DNA of 64,000 nucleotides from Flavobacterium aquidurense. GTDB lineage: Bacteria > Bacteroidota > Bacteroidia > Flavobacteriales > Flavobacteriaceae. A program made the position numbers and the translations under genes. The notes beneath the pieces were generated by a model. It was not told where the DNA came from, did no database searches, and saw only the letters and a list, made by a program, of their open reading frames with translations. Within the stretch, counting starts at the first letter, position 1. Each line of letters begins with the position of its first letter. The DNA lies in the NCBI GenBank assembly GCA_900107365.1, contig FNPS01000001.1:682001-746000 (forward strand), written 5' to 3'. Positions 27,179 to 36,484 of the stretch are shown here, in pieces.

Positions 27179-28226
27179 ATTGGGTAAGAATATTAATATA
27201 TCTTTCCAGGCTTTCTTTTTCTATCTGAGCAATAAAAAGTAAAAAATCTTCCTTGTCTTTTTTTGTTTGGGCTTTTTCTAATGATTGATAATATTGTATT
27301 CTGTTTTCGTAATCCCCTTTTATGTTAGCAATCAAATAGCCTTTTTGCATTAATATTAAATTCATAACTAAACGTGAGGTTCTTCCGTTTCCATCAATGA
27401 AGGGATGAATGGTGACTAGTCTTTCATGCATTTCAGCAGCAAGAATAATTGGATGTAATTTGTTTTTGTTTATTTCATACCAAATAAAATATTCTTCCAT
27501 TTCCTGAGCAACCATTAAGGGCTGCGGAGGCATATGAGTGCTTCCTTGAATCATTACCTGAACTTTTCGATAACGTCCGGCATCTTCAGGAATAATTCCA
27601 CGGAGGATTAAATTATGAATTGATAAAAGATCACGTTCATTCAACGCGTTGTTTTTCTGCATTAAATCTTTGATAAAGCCAATTGCTTCCTGATGATTTA
27701 TAGCTTCCAGATGTTCTCTCATGCTTTTTCCGGAAATAGTCAAGCCTTCATTAATAACCATATCGGTTTCACGAAGTGTCATCGTATTTCCCTCAATTCT
27801 ATTACTTTCAAAAGTATATTCTAATTCAAGAGCCTGCTTGATTTTATAACTATCAAATTTTCTGTAGGTATCTAATTTATCTTTTAGAATATCAATTTCT
27901 TTTAAAATCTTTTCTAAGGAAGTTGATATTTTTAAGTTTGATATTGCATTATTATATTTTATCTCATCTTCGGCAACTTTTAAAGCTTTTAAAGCAAATT
28001 CATCATCTCCAATTTCATATAGAATTTTTTCTTTTAACCAGGCAATCATCAAAGTTTCAAAGTCAATTTCTAAGAGTTGAGAAAGTTTAGAAATTTGCTC
28101 TTTAGTAGGTTTTCTTGTTCCTGACTCAAATTTACTTATTAATGCCTGATCAATTCCAAGAAGTTGGGCTACTTCACGGGTTTTTAATCCTTTTTGTTCT
28201 CGTGCATTTTTAAGTAACGTTTTCAT
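27177..28226 (-). CDS. Fic/DOC protein with N-terminal XRE helix-turn-helix
   Basis: A 349-residue fusion. Residues 1-60 are an XRE-type DNA-binding domain (TREVAQLLGIDQALISKFESGTRKPT). The Fic core has the complete active-site motif HPFIDGNGRTSR at residues 274-285. An N-terminal inhibitory helix motif SNRIEG (141-146) fits the (S/T)xxxE(G/N) rule, so the protein should be self-inhibited. Fic enzymes transfer AMP or related groups onto target proteins. The HTH suggests it represses its own promoter. No antitoxin gene adjoins it. Confidence 0.92.
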   Translation of the reverse strand: MKTLLKNAREQKGLKTREVAQLLGIDQALISKFESGTRKPTKEQISKLSQLLEIDFETLMIAWLKEKILYEIGDDEFALKALKVAEDEIKYNNAISNLKISTSLEKILKEIDILKDKLDTYRKFDSYKIKQALELEYTFESNRIEGNTMTLRETDMVINEGLTISGKSMREHLEAINHQEAIGFIKDLMQKNNALNERDLLSIHNLILRGIIPEDAGRYRKVQVMIQGSTHMPPQPLMVAQEMEEYFIWYEINKNKLHPIILAAEMHERLVTIHPFIDGNGRTSRLVMNLILMQKGYLIANIKGDYENRIQYYQSLEKAQTKKDKEDFLLFIAQIEKESLERYINILTQ

Positions 28227-28283
28227 TTTTTTTTAGTGAAATGATTTAAATTGTCTTGACAAAATTAGTCATTTTTTAAATTG

Positions 28284-28314
28284 AAAAAAAAAGCAATATA
28301 TTATTATTGCTTTT
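28284..28314 (-). terminator. Terminator of the DUF4136-like lipoprotein gene
   Basis: AAGCAATA / TATTGCTT hairpin; on the minus strand it is followed by a long T run (A run at 28284-28292 as printed), starting 8 bases after the stop. Confidence 0.7.
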
Positions 28315-28321
28315 AATTCTT

Positions 28322-28960
28322 TTATTTAGGTAAAGATCCGTCTTTTTTCATTTCACCAACAACAGCTTGCATGATTGCATCAACAGTTTGTCCTAAATCC
28401 GTAACATACTCAGATTTGGTAGTTCCTGTCCAGATTAATTTGTTTTGTTTTAATGAAAAAATATTGGTTTCTACCATGTAAGATGTAGTTTCCTGATAAT
28501 ATCCCGGATCGTAAAAGCTTGGAGAATACATTCCGTACCAGTTTCCAAATCCATAACCATACATTCCTGTGTACATTCCGTCAAATCCTCCATAATACAT
28601 ACCTGTATAAGTTCCGGGAACGTAGTTTGTTTCTTTTTCAGTACTTACTAAACGCATTGTAACAACTCCGTCAAAATTTTCATCTTGTAGAATTTTTAAT
28701 TTTTGTTCCTGTGTGAGTTGCTTAGTAGTTTCGTTTAAAAATTGATATGAAGTTTTAAAAATTTGATTACTGGCTGCAATCCTATTTTCTGTAATTCTTC
28801 TGGAAGCTTCATCTTTAACTAAAGCAACAACTAAAACTTTTTTAAAATGTTCCTGAGCAACTGTTACGTCAGGATCTCTCCAGCTATTTACAATTGAAGT
28901 ATTACTGCCACAACTTGAAAGTGCCAGTACGGCAATTAACAAAACTAAGTACTTTTTCAT
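28322..28960 (-). CDS. DUF4136-like lipoprotein
   Basis: A 212-residue lipoprotein (signal MKKYLVLLIAVLALSSCGSN). SIVNSWRDPD at the start of the mature part and a Gly/Tyr/Met-rich stretch in the middle (GMYYGGFDGMYTGMYGYGFG) stand out. The layout resembles small DUF4136-type periplasmic lipoproteins; its job is unknown. Confidence 0.65.
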   Translation of the reverse strand: MKKYLVLLIAVLALSSCGSNTSIVNSWRDPDVTVAQEHFKKVLVVALVKDEASRRITENRIAASNQIFKTSYQFLNETTKQLTQEQKLKILQDENFDGVVTMRLVSTEKETNYVPGTYTGMYYGGFDGMYTGMYGYGFGNWYGMYSPSFYDPGYYQETTSYMVETNIFSLKQNKLIWTGTTKSEYVTDLGQTVDAIMQAVVGEMKKDGSLPK

Positions 28961-29038
28961 ATTTTACAGTTAAATTGTTTTTATAAAAATAACGATAAAA
29001 TATTAATAAACACTTCTTTAAAATAAATTTAAAGCATT

Positions 29039-29494
29039 TTAATTGTAAGCTTTTTTAATTCGATCTAAATCACGTTTTGTGTCTTGCTCTTTCAAAGACT
29101 CGCGTTTGTCGTAGTTTTTCTTTCCTTTACAAAGGCCTATTTGCAGTTTTGCAAGACCTTTTTCATTTGTGAATAATTTTAGCGGTACAATAGTAAGTCC
29201 TTTTGCCTGCACACTTTTATGAAGGCTTTTTAATTCTTTCTTATTTAAAAGTAATTTTCGTTCACTTCTCGACTTATGGTTGAATTGATTTCCAAAAGAA
29301 TATTCTTCAATATAAGTATTGATAGCAAAAAGTTCAAGGTTGCTAAATTCGCAAAAGCTTTCGGTAATATTAGCTTTTCCTAAGCGTATAGATTTGATCT
29401 CTGTTCCGGATAAAACGATTCCTGCAACATAGGTGTCGATTATCTCGTAATCGAAACGAGCTCTTTTATTAAGTATATTGACTGTTTTTAACAT
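29039..29494 (-). CDS. smpB: SsrA-binding protein
   Basis: A 151-residue tmRNA partner for ribosome rescue. Motifs: NKRARFDYEIIDTYVAGIVLSG, GTEIKSIRLGKANI, ELFAINTYI, and LCKGKKNYDKRESLKEQD with the basic tail. The ATG at 29494 gives the usual N-terminus; a frame extending to 29530 adds twelve unlikely residues. Beside PrfH, this is the second ribosome-rescue factor in the window. Confidence 0.96.
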   Translation of the reverse strand: MLKTVNILNKRARFDYEIIDTYVAGIVLSGTEIKSIRLGKANITESFCEFSNLELFAINTYIEEYSFGNQFNHKSRSERKLLLNKKELKSLHKSVQAKGLTIVPLKLFTNEKGLAKLQIGLCKGKKNYDKRESLKEQDTKRDLDRIKKAYN

Positions 29495-29499
29495 AGTTG

Positions 29500-29507
29500 C
29501 AAATGTA
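29500..29507 (-). promoter_or_regulatory. Putative -7 box for smpB
   Basis: TACATTTG on the minus strand fits TAnnTTTG and ends only 5 bases before the smpB ATG. The message would be leaderless or nearly so. Confidence 0.45.
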
Positions 29508-29634
29508 AAACAAAATTGAAAAACTTTCATGCTATCTAAGATAATTAAAGATTTTTTTTAATCAATGACTTTGATCATGTTTAAAGAAAAAACTTACATA
29601 TAAGTTTGTTGAATAATTTAAAACAAACTCAAAC

Positions 29635-30279
29635 ATGAAAAAAATTTTATCATTAGTTGGTATTGTGTTAATCGGTTTAACTGCAAAAGCACAGGATGCA
29701 AATCAAGGTTTAAAAGGCGCATGGTTTGCTACTTCACAATTTGGTTATCAGCAAACTAAAACAGGAGATGTTAAGAATACAAATTTATCAGTTGTGCCAA
29801 TTGTTGGAACATTTGTCACACCATCTGTTGCGGTAGGAGCTGCAGTTGGTTATATTAACATAAAATCGGATGGTTATGATATGGGTGATTCAAATATTAA
29901 AACTCTTGCAAAAACAGATTTGATTGTAATTGAGCCGTTAGCAAGAAAATATTGGAATGTTGCTGGTTCTTTATACTTCTTTGGACAATTAGCTGTTCCA
30001 ATTATTACAGGTAAAGAAAAAGAAAGTGATTTAAAAGTAAATCAGGTTGGTTTAGCCTTGTCAGGTGGATTTGATTACTTTGTAACAAAACATTTTTCTG
30101 TTGAATTCTCTTATGATTTAGCTAATTTTACATCAACGACTTTAGACCCAAAAGTTGGAGAAAAAACAACTGTAACCAATTTTGGATTAGCACATATGGC
30201 AAATGTTGATTCAGCTTATTTAGTTGGAGCTTCAAGTTTAACAACGCCACTTTCTGTCGGATTTAAATTTATATTCTAA
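29635..30279 (+). CDS. Outer-membrane beta-barrel protein
   Basis: A 214-residue protein with signal peptide MKKILSLVGIVLIGLTAKAQ. The body alternates polar and hydrophobic residues and ends LTTPLSVGFKFIF with a terminal Phe, typical of small outer-membrane beta-barrels. The ligand is unknown. A terminator lies about 50 bases downstream. Confidence 0.8.
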   Translation: MKKILSLVGIVLIGLTAKAQDANQGLKGAWFATSQFGYQQTKTGDVKNTNLSVVPIVGTFVTPSVAVGAAVGYINIKSDGYDMGDSNIKTLAKTDLIVIEPLARKYWNVAGSLYFFGQLAVPIITGKEKESDLKVNQVGLALSGGFDYFVTKHFSVEFSYDLANFTSTTLDPKVGEKTTVTNFGLAHMANVDSAYLVGASSLTTPLSVGFKFIF

Positions 30280-30332
30280 TAGTAGTCGATTTGATTTAAA
30301 TTTAATTTCAATTCGTTAATTTTGTAAAAAAG

Positions 30333-30365
30333 AAAGACCGTACTTTTTTGGAGTACGGTCTTTTT
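30333..30365 (+). terminator. Terminator after the beta-barrel gene
   Basis: AAAGACCGTACT / AGTACGGTCTTT with a 7-base loop and trailing T run. Confidence 0.85.
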
Positions 30366-30387
30366 ATTATTATTTTAAAAATATAAA

Positions 30388-30609
30388 ATGCAAAATCAAT
30401 CAAAAGATCCTTTACATGGAATTACACTTCAGGTAATATTAGAAAAATTAGTTGCTCATTATGGATTTGATACATTATCAGAATTAATTCCGATAAAATG
30501 CTTTACTTCAAATCCGAGTATAAAATCTAGTTTGACCTTTTTAAGAAAGACCGATTGGGCACGTAAAAAAGTGGAAGATTTATATATTAAATCGTTGAGT
30601 AAATTTTAA
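30388..30609 (+). CDS. VF530 family small DNA-binding-like protein
   Basis: A 73-residue protein with the family hallmark KDPLHGITLQVILEKLVAHY, then IKCFTSNPSIKSSLTFLRKT and WARKKVEDLY. This is the VF530/DUF2132 family, a helical fold proposed to bind DNA, function unknown. Its stop overlaps the convergent gene's stop by 4 bases. Confidence 0.9.
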   Translation: MQNQSKDPLHGITLQVILEKLVAHYGFDTLSELIPIKCFTSNPSIKSSLTFLRKTDWARKKVEDLYIKSLSKF

Positions 30610-31163
30610 TTCAATTTATAAGAAAGCATTACACCACCGCGATACGGTAACCATTCACCACTTTTGTTCCAATGTACAGCTTTTTCGTATCTTCCGGGAG
30701 TACCATCATTGTAGTAACCGTGATAAAATCCTTGATGCCAACCACCTCCGGCAAAAATATCTAATAAAAACTTATCGTTAATTTTAACATTATAGCCAAC
30801 AGTTACTCCTAATCGATATCCAAATCCATGCTCATATTTAGCACTATCCCAATAATTCCATTTTTGAATTTCATAAACATCCGGGCCAGCATGAGCACCT
30901 ACATAAAATCCATTGTATTTTTCTTTAAAATGATAGCGTATCTCAGGTGTTAAAGTATAAAATTTCATGGGGCTATGACCATTGAAAGATTCCCAAAATG
31001 ATGCCATAACATCAACACTAAAAGTAGTTTTTTCTCCAATACTTGTTTCTATTCCTACATTTGGAATTGCAAATAAAGCAGTAGCAGCATTAAATTTTAT
31101 ATAAGTTTGACTTTGAGAATGAATTGAAAATAAAAGAACGATTAAGACAAGAATTTTTTTCAT
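30606..31163 (-). CDS. DUF3575 outer-membrane protein
   Basis: A 185-residue protein with signal peptide MKKILVLIVLLFSIHSQSQ, then beta-strand-like segments, including FYTLTPEIRYHFKEKYNGFYVGAHAG, the most recognisable DUF3575 stretch. Probably a small outer-membrane barrel. A -7-like box, TATATTTG on the minus strand, lies at 31214-31221, 50 bases upstream. Confidence 0.8.
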   Translation of the reverse strand: MKKILVLIVLLFSIHSQSQTYIKFNAATALFAIPNVGIETSIGEKTTFSVDVMASFWESFNGHSPMKFYTLTPEIRYHFKEKYNGFYVGAHAGPDVYEIQKWNYWDSAKYEHGFGYRLGVTVGYNVKINDKFLLDIFAGGGWHQGFYHGYYNDGTPGRYEKAVHWNKSGEWLPYRGGVMLSYKLN

Positions 31164-31296
31164 AAGGTAAGTTTTCGCAATTCGAAATAAGGTTTAATTT
31201 TATATTTCGCGTGCAAATATAACGCATTAGGCTACTTAACTATTATGTTTTTTTAAATTTAACAGGATATTTTTTTAAAGAAATTAGCAGTATTTT

Positions 31297-31845
31297 TTAC
31301 TTGTCTAGTAATGAGTAGATTACTTTGTCAAGAAAGCGTCCCTCATAAAAATCAGATTCCTTAAAATGTGCTTCTTTAATAAAGCCACACTTTTGTAATA
31401 CTTTTTCTGAAGCTAAATTGTCCGGATCAATTACTGCTTCGATTGAGTGTAGTTTTAAATCATCAAAACCAAATCTGATTAATCTGTTTACAGACTCTGG
31501 AATAATTCCTTTTCCATGAAATTCCGGTAATAACATGTAGCCGATTTCAGCACGGTAATTTTCAGGTTGCATTCTGTAATAGCCAATAATGCCAAGCAAT
31601 TTAGGGTTATCTCTTAAAGAAATACCCCAATTGATCCCAACGTTTGTTATGATTTTATCTTCAATCATGGCAATATGTTCCAAAGCATCTTCATTTGTTT
31701 TAACCAAAGGACGCGGAATATATTTCATGGTTTCTGGATTTGAACGAAGTTCAAAAATTTCATTCACATCTTCACTAGTAATTCTTCTTAAAACTAAACG
31801 TTCGGTTTCTATAATTGGAAATGGTGAAAAATTGAATTCTAACAT
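31297..31845 (-). CDS. RimJ/RimL-type GNAT acetyltransferase
   Basis: A 182-residue GNAT protein: ETERLVLRRITSEDVNEIFEL at the start, GYMLLPEFHGKGIIPESVNRLI (acetyl-CoA loop) and SEKVLQKCGFIKEAHF. It resembles ribosomal-protein or amino-acid N-acetyltransferases; the substrate is unknown. It starts 12 bases after the aldose epimerase-like gene on the same strand. Confidence 0.9.
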   Translation of the reverse strand: MLEFNFSPFPIIETERLVLRRITSEDVNEIFELRSNPETMKYIPRPLVKTNEDALEHIAMIEDKIITNVGINWGISLRDNPKLLGIIGYYRMQPENYRAEIGYMLLPEFHGKGIIPESVNRLIRFGFDDLKLHSIEAVIDPDNLASEKVLQKCGFIKEAHFKESDFYEGRFLDKVIYSLLDK

Positions 31846-31857
31846 TTTTTTCGACTG

Positions 31858-32709
31858 TTATAATATTTGTATACTGAATTTTGAAGTGAAGGTCTGATTG
31901 GCATCCAATATTAAGACACCTTCTTTTTCAAATAGATCACCAGAGTTTTGAGGTGTGTCTGAATAACCAAACCAAGGCTCAATACAGATAAAGGGAGCCT
32001 GTTCTTTTGTCCAGATTCCTAAACTTGGGAAATCCTCAAAATCTACTTTTACATAAGGTTTTAAATTTTTCAATATAGTAAGGGATTTTGATTTTAATGT
32101 TTTAAAAACCAAAGCATCGTTTTCGAACAGTTTGTAGTTCAGCGGAACTAAATTTTCAATAGTTTCTAAAATTTTAGTTTTGTTAGAAACCAGATCGTTT
32201 TCTAAAAGTGAAAATTGTAAAACTTCCTCTTTTTCAAATTCAAATGCATAATCTTCAAAATTATCAGGTAAAGCAATCGCCGGATGTGCACCTATCGAAA
32301 AAGGCATTTTAGTTTCATTTTTATTAATTACTTTATATGTAATGTCTAATGCCGCTTCATGCAGGGTATAAATAAGTTGTAATTCAAAATAAAAAGGATA
32401 TTTTTTTATGGTTTCGTCATCTGATTTTAACGAAAAAGTAGCACTGTTTTCTGTTTTATCTACCAATTGAAATTCCAAATCACGAGCAAAGCCATGGCGC
32501 GGCAATTGATATTCTTTCCCATTAATCCTATAAGTGTTATTCTTTAAAGTGCCTACAATCGGAAAAAGAACAGGAGAATGCTTTCCCCAAAAATCAGGAT
32601 TACCTTCCCATATAAATTCTTTGTTCTGCTTGTTCTTTAATGAAGATAATTCGGCTCCTGCGTGTTTAATAGAAGCTTTAAGTGTTGAATTTGAAATAGT
32701 TGTAGTCAA
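31858..32709 (-). CDS. Aldose 1-epimerase family protein (LacX-like)
   Basis: A 283-residue galactose-mutarotase-fold protein. Visible are LSSLKNKQNKEFIWEGNPDFWG, SPVLFPIVGTL, LPRHGFARDLEF and IGAHPAIALP with a candidate catalytic His. LacX-like members have uncertain substrates. The GNAT gene follows closely. Confidence 0.87.
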   Translation of the reverse strand: MTTTISNSTLKASIKHAGAELSSLKNKQNKEFIWEGNPDFWGKHSPVLFPIVGTLKNNTYRINGKEYQLPRHGFARDLEFQLVDKTENSATFSLKSDDETIKKYPFYFELQLIYTLHEAALDITYKVINKNETKMPFSIGAHPAIALPDNFEDYAFEFEKEEVLQFSLLENDLVSNKTKILETIENLVPLNYKLFENDALVFKTLKSKSLTILKNLKPYVKVDFEDFPSLGIWTKEQAPFICIEPWFGYSDTPQNSGDLFEKEGVLILDANQTFTSKFSIQIL

Positions 32710-32895
32710 AGTAATTTATTTGAAAAGAATTAGTTTTTATCTGACTGTAAATATATTTTATAAATTTTATTTTTTGAAGGAAATTGCTTAAATTATTTTT
32801 TTGATAAAATTTTCCTAAAATTAAATTTAAGCTTAAATTTTTCTCTGTACATACCTTTTTTTTTCATTAATTTGCTAGATAAACAGCTAAAAAAT

Positions 32896-35163
32896 ATGAA
32901 AAAACAATCCTCTAAAGCCTTATTAACTATGGCTTTGTTTGTAGGGATTACTTCTGTTTGGGCACAACAAACCCCAGCTACAACAGCAGCAACCCCGGTA
33001 AATAATTATAATTATCATGATGCTTTTGCACCTCATTTTTATACAAAAAACGGTACGCCAACTCGTTCTGCAAGTGGTCAGCCTGGAGCTGAGTACTGGC
33101 AAAATAGAGCTGATTATCAGATAACAGCAAAATTAAATGGAGTAAAAAATGAAATTATTGGTACTGATGAGATTACCTATACTAATAATAGCCCGGATAA
33201 ATTGTCATTTGTTTGGTTAAACTTAGATCAAAACTTGTTTAAGGAAGATTCGAGAGGGAATGCTGTAGTGCCTTTAACGGGGAGTCGTAATGGAGCCCAA
33301 GGTCAGGTTTTTGATGGTGGAAATAAGATAAAATCAGTAAAAGTTATTTCTGGCGGAAAAACAAAGGTTGAAACGGATGCAAAATTTATTGTTACAGATA
33401 CAAGAATGCAAATTTTTCTTCCACAAGAGTTGGCTTCAAAAGGAGGATCTGTAAAAATCAAAATTGAATTCTCATTTATTGCGCCATTCGAAGGATCAGA
33501 CAGGATGGGGGTTCTTGAAACTAAAAATGGTAAAATCTTCACTATAGCGCAATGGTATCCGCGTATGTGTGTGTATGATGATGTGCGAGGCTGGAATACG
33601 GCACCGTATTTAGGGGCTTCTGAATTTTACTTGGAATATGGAAATTTTGATGTGAAACTTACAGTGCCGGCAAATCATTATGTAGTGGGATCTGGAGAAT
33701 TATTAAATGGAGCAGAGGTTTTGCCTGCAGAACAATTTAAACGTTACAAAGAAGCTTCACAAAGTGATAAAACCATTATGATTCGTTCTGCGGACGAAGT
33801 TGCAGCAACTGCAAATTCTAATACTACTGCTGAGAAAACATGGCATTATCAAATTAAAAATGCTCGTGATTTTTCTTGGGCATCTTCTCCTGCATTTATT
33901 TTAGATGGAGCAAAAATTAATTTGCCAAGTGGTAAAAAGTCTTTGGCTTTGTCTGCTTATCCTGTTGAAAGCGCTGGTAACGATGCTTACGGACGTTCAA
34001 CAGAATATGTGAAGTCGTCAATTGAAAATTATTCAAAAAGATGGTTTGAATATCCTTATCCGGCTGCAACAAACGTAGCAGGAAACGAAGGAGGAATGGA
34101 ATATCCCGGGATTGTTTTTTGTGGATGGAAATCTAAAGGAGATGATTTATGGGGAGTTACAGATCACGAATTCGGGCACATTTGGTTTCCTATGATTGTA
34201 GGTTCTAACGAGCGTTTGTTTGCCTGGATGGATGAAGGTTTTAATACGTTTATTAACTCTGTAAGTTCTTTTGATTTTAACAATGGAGAGTACAAACAAA
34301 AACCTGCTGATCTTCATGAAGATGTAGAGTATTATACAAGCCCAAAATTAGAAACTATTATGAGTTCTCCTGATAATATGAAGGAAGCTAATATCGGTGT
34401 TTTATGTTATGCAAAACCAAGTGCAGGATTAACAATCTTGAGAGAACAAGTTTTGGGACAAGAGCGTTTTGATAAAGCATTACGTACTTATGTTGAGCGT
34501 TGGGCTTACAAACACCCAACTCCGGATGATTTTTTCAGAACAATTGAAAATGTTGCAGGAGAAGATTTAAGTTGGTTCTGGAGAAGCTGGTTTGTAAACA
34601 ACTGGAGATTTGATCAGGGAATTAACTCTATTAAATATGTAAAAAATGATCCATCAAAAGGAGTTGTAATTACAGTGGAGAATTTTGATAAAATGCCGAT
34701 GCCAATCATTTTAGATGTAAAAACAAAAAGTGGAAAAGTAACCAGAGTGAAATTGCCAGTTGAAATATGGCAACGTAATAATGATTGGTCTTTTAAACAT
34801 AATTCTACAGAGGAAATTGAAAGTATAACTTTAGATCCTGATCACGCTTTTCCGGATTATAACCAAAGTAATAATGTTTGGACGGCGGGAAACGGTAAGG
34901 TGGAGAAAGATATTATCTTGGATGGTTATGTTGGGAATTATTCTACTGCAAAAGCACCTTTGAAAATTGAATTTACAGAGAAAAGCAGTGTTCTTAGTGC
35001 AGAAATTACAAATTATCCAAAATTTTCTGTTGAACCGGTGGCTGGAGAAAAAGATACTTTTCAGTCAAAAAGAGCAGGAGTTAAATTTAAGTTCAATGAT
35101 GCCAAAACAGCTGTTGATATGATTTTAGGTGATGGAAAAGTAATTCCGTTTACTAAGAATTAA
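32896..35163 (+). CDS. M1 family zinc aminopeptidase
   Basis: A 755-residue exported peptidase (signal around [17 protein letters not shown]). The zinc site HEFGH is at residues 424-428 with the third ligand Glu447 in WMDEGF, the exact HExxH-x18-E spacing. GGMEYPG matches the GxMEN exopeptidase motif with Tyr in place of Asn, as often seen in Bacteroidetes members. I chose the ATG at 32896, as MKKQSSK begins the signal; an 8-codon extension is unlikely. A terminator follows. Confidence 0.93.
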   Translation: MKKQSSKALLTMALFVGITSVWAQQTPATTAATPVNNYNYHDAFAPHFYTKNGTPTRSASGQPGAEYWQNRADYQITAKLNGVKNEIIGTDEITYTNNSPDKLSFVWLNLDQNLFKEDSRGNAVVPLTGSRNGAQGQVFDGGNKIKSVKVISGGKTKVETDAKFIVTDTRMQIFLPQELASKGGSVKIKIEFSFIAPFEGSDRMGVLETKNGKIFTIAQWYPRMCVYDDVRGWNTAPYLGASEFYLEYGNFDVKLTVPANHYVVGSGELLNGAEVLPAEQFKRYKEASQSDKTIMIRSADEVAATANSNTTAEKTWHYQIKNARDFSWASSPAFILDGAKINLPSGKKSLALSAYPVESAGNDAYGRSTEYVKSSIENYSKRWFEYPYPAATNVAGNEGGMEYPGIVFCGWKSKGDDLWGVTDHEFGHIWFPMIVGSNERLFAWMDEGFNTFINSVSSFDFNNGEYKQKPADLHEDVEYYTSPKLETIMSSPDNMKEANIGVLCYAKPSAGLTILREQVLGQERFDKALRTYVERWAYKHPTPDDFFRTIENVAGEDLSWFWRSWFVNNWRFDQGINSIKYVKNDPSKGVVITVENFDKMPMPIILDVKTKSGKVTRVKLPVEIWQRNNDWSFKHNSTEEIESITLDPDHAFPDYNQSNNVWTAGNGKVEKDIILDGYVGNYSTAKAPLKIEFTEKSSVLSAEITNYPKFSVEPVAGEKDTFQSKRAGVKFKFNDAKTAVDMILGDGKVIPFTKN

Positions 35164-35185
35164 ATAATATAAGCATGGTCATTTT

Positions 35186-35224
35186 AAACCCGATCGTTAT
35201 TTTTTATAACTATCGGGTTTTTCT
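35186..35224 (+). terminator. Terminator after the M1 peptidase gene
   Basis: AAACCCGAT / ATCGGGTTT stem with a 17-base loop, then T-rich sequence, 23 bases after the stop. Confidence 0.75.
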
Positions 35225-35416
35225 TTTAGTAGCCTCATGTAAGATTTCAACTCGCGAGTTTCGGTCTAGTTCCGCTATTGGTTGTTGGATAAAACGATCC
35301 AATATGAAACTTTTTATAAAACATGAATTTTAGAAAAACTCAAAACCTTAGCGTATAAGAATCTTAGGATCTTTAAAAAATAACATTACGCTAAAAAAAT
35401 GTTAGAATTTTATTTT

Positions 35417-35450
35417 TTTGTTTTGTAAATAAAAAAATAGTGTACTTTTG
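35417..35450 (+). promoter_or_regulatory. Promoter of the arginine/proline operon
   Basis: TACTTTTG at 35443-35450 fits TAnnTTTG. TTTG at 35417-35420 (22-base spacer) or TTTTG ending at 35425 (17-base spacer) can act as -33. Transcription should start near 35456, at the ATG of the mini-ORF. Confidence 0.6.
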
Positions 35451-35456
35451 CACTCG

Positions 35457-35543
35457 ATGAATAAAATAAGTTTACATATAACTTCTTTGTCACGGACAAA
35501 CTCTCCTGTAACTTCTCCCGAAGTACGGATGCTATCTCTATAG
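35457..35543 (+). CDS. Possible leaderless arginine leader peptide
   Basis: ATG to TAG encodes 28 residues beginning MNKISLHITSLSRTN and ending SPEVRMLSL. The ATG sits where transcription is predicted to begin. Both arginine codons are CGG, which looks rare in the genes around it, and the first lies inside a TTTGTC-acg-GACAAA hairpin. Arginine-dependent pausing here could couple charged tRNA level to operon expression. This is inference; no obvious Rho-independent terminator is seen before the first gene. Confidence 0.3.
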   Translation: MNKISLHITSLSRTNSPVTSPEVRMLSL

Positions 35544-35778
35544 TATTCAAAGAGTTTTTCGCCGCGTATTTATTTATATTCATTTTTCATTTTGAAATCA
35601 CACAATTTGTCCATTGGACAAACATATCCTAAAAGTATATATAATTTTGTAAATTTTCTTAATCAAGTTTTTGATTTTGAGAATGTTACTTCTATTTTGT
35701 CTAAATTTATTGGATTAAATTTCAGATTTCAAACTAAACAATACGTTTTAATTTTTAACTCTAACTTCAACTATTGAA

Positions 35779-36420
35779 ATGAAAATCTCTATTGTTGTAA
35801 CTCAGGAAGAACACTTCAAATTCGCACAGGAAATTTGCGATACAATAGAATCATCTGCCTTGTTAAGAGGTACAGGGATTGCTAAAAGAACTCCTGAATA
35901 CATTCAGAAAAAAATGGCGAACGGCGATGCGATGATTGCTCTGGCAGATGGAAAATTTGCAGGTTTTTGTTATATCGAAAGTTGGCAGCACGGAAAATTC
36001 GTGGCCCATTCCGGCTTAATCGTTCATCCGGATTACAGAAGTTTAGGTTTGGCTAAAAAGATCAAATCTAAAGTTTTTGATTATTCTTTAAAAAGATACC
36101 CAGATGCAAAAATATTTGGAATTACAACTGGTTTAGCCGTAATGAAAATCAACTCTGATTTAGGTTACAAACCAGTGCCTTTCTCTGAATTAACAACTGA
36201 CCCAAGTTTTTGGTCAGGCTGTAAAACCTGTACCAATTATGAAATTCTAAAAAGCAAGGAAAACAAAATGTGTCTTTGTACCGGAATGTTGTACGATCCA
36301 AAGGAAAAACAAAAAGATCCGCCAAGACATCCTTTTAACGAAGCTGTTTTGAACAGATTGAAAAAAATAAAACAAGCTTTATTCTTAAATAAAATGCTTT
36401 CTTTTATTTTTTTGCCATAA
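35779..36420 (+). CDS. GNAT acetyltransferase at the head of the arg operon
   Basis: A 213-residue GNAT protein: an acetyl-CoA loop at HPDYRSLGLAKKIKSKVFDY and a Cys-rich segment (SGCKTCTNYE, KMCLCTGM). It is the first gene of the arginine operon, which has no recognisable argA or argJ. The simplest reading is that it forms N-acyl-glutamate, the pathway's first step, using acetyl-CoA or succinyl-CoA. That role is inferred from position. Confidence 0.75.
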   Translation: MKISIVVTQEEHFKFAQEICDTIESSALLRGTGIAKRTPEYIQKKMANGDAMIALADGKFAGFCYIESWQHGKFVAHSGLIVHPDYRSLGLAKKIKSKVFDYSLKRYPDAKIFGITTGLAVMKINSDLGYKPVPFSELTTDPSFWSGCKTCTNYEILKSKENKMCLCTGMLYDPKEKQKDPPRHPFNEAVLNRLKKIKQALFLNKMLSFIFLP

Positions 36421-36484
36421 GAATACCATAAAAAAGAAATCTCAAACTTGCTACATACGAAAGTATTAGCCTAAATTATATAAA

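Larger units (their letters stand above)
35164..35778. other. Leader and promoter region of the arginine operon (615 bases)
   Basis: No full-size gene. It contains the peptidase terminator (35186-35224), a palindrome AACTCGCGAGTT near 35250, a TTGGAT/ATCCAA hairpin near 35286-35303, a CTTAG-rich phrase, a strong promoter box at 35443-35450, a 28-codon ORF at 35457-35543, and two hairpins with shared TTTGTC/GACAAA arms (about 35489-35503 and 35608-35624). The 61-codon frame at 35592-35777 has a weak TTG start and AT-rich codons; I treat it as untranslated leader. Confidence 0.6.

Noticed and set aside
35592..35777. 61-codon frame just before the arg operon GNAT gene
   Set aside because: It needs a TTG start, is AT-rich, and lies in the leader across a hairpin; better explained as untranslated leader.
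35164..35778. Possible tRNA or rRNA in the arg leader
   Set aside because: No cloverleaf with a T-loop word and no rRNA-like sequence could be found by eye.
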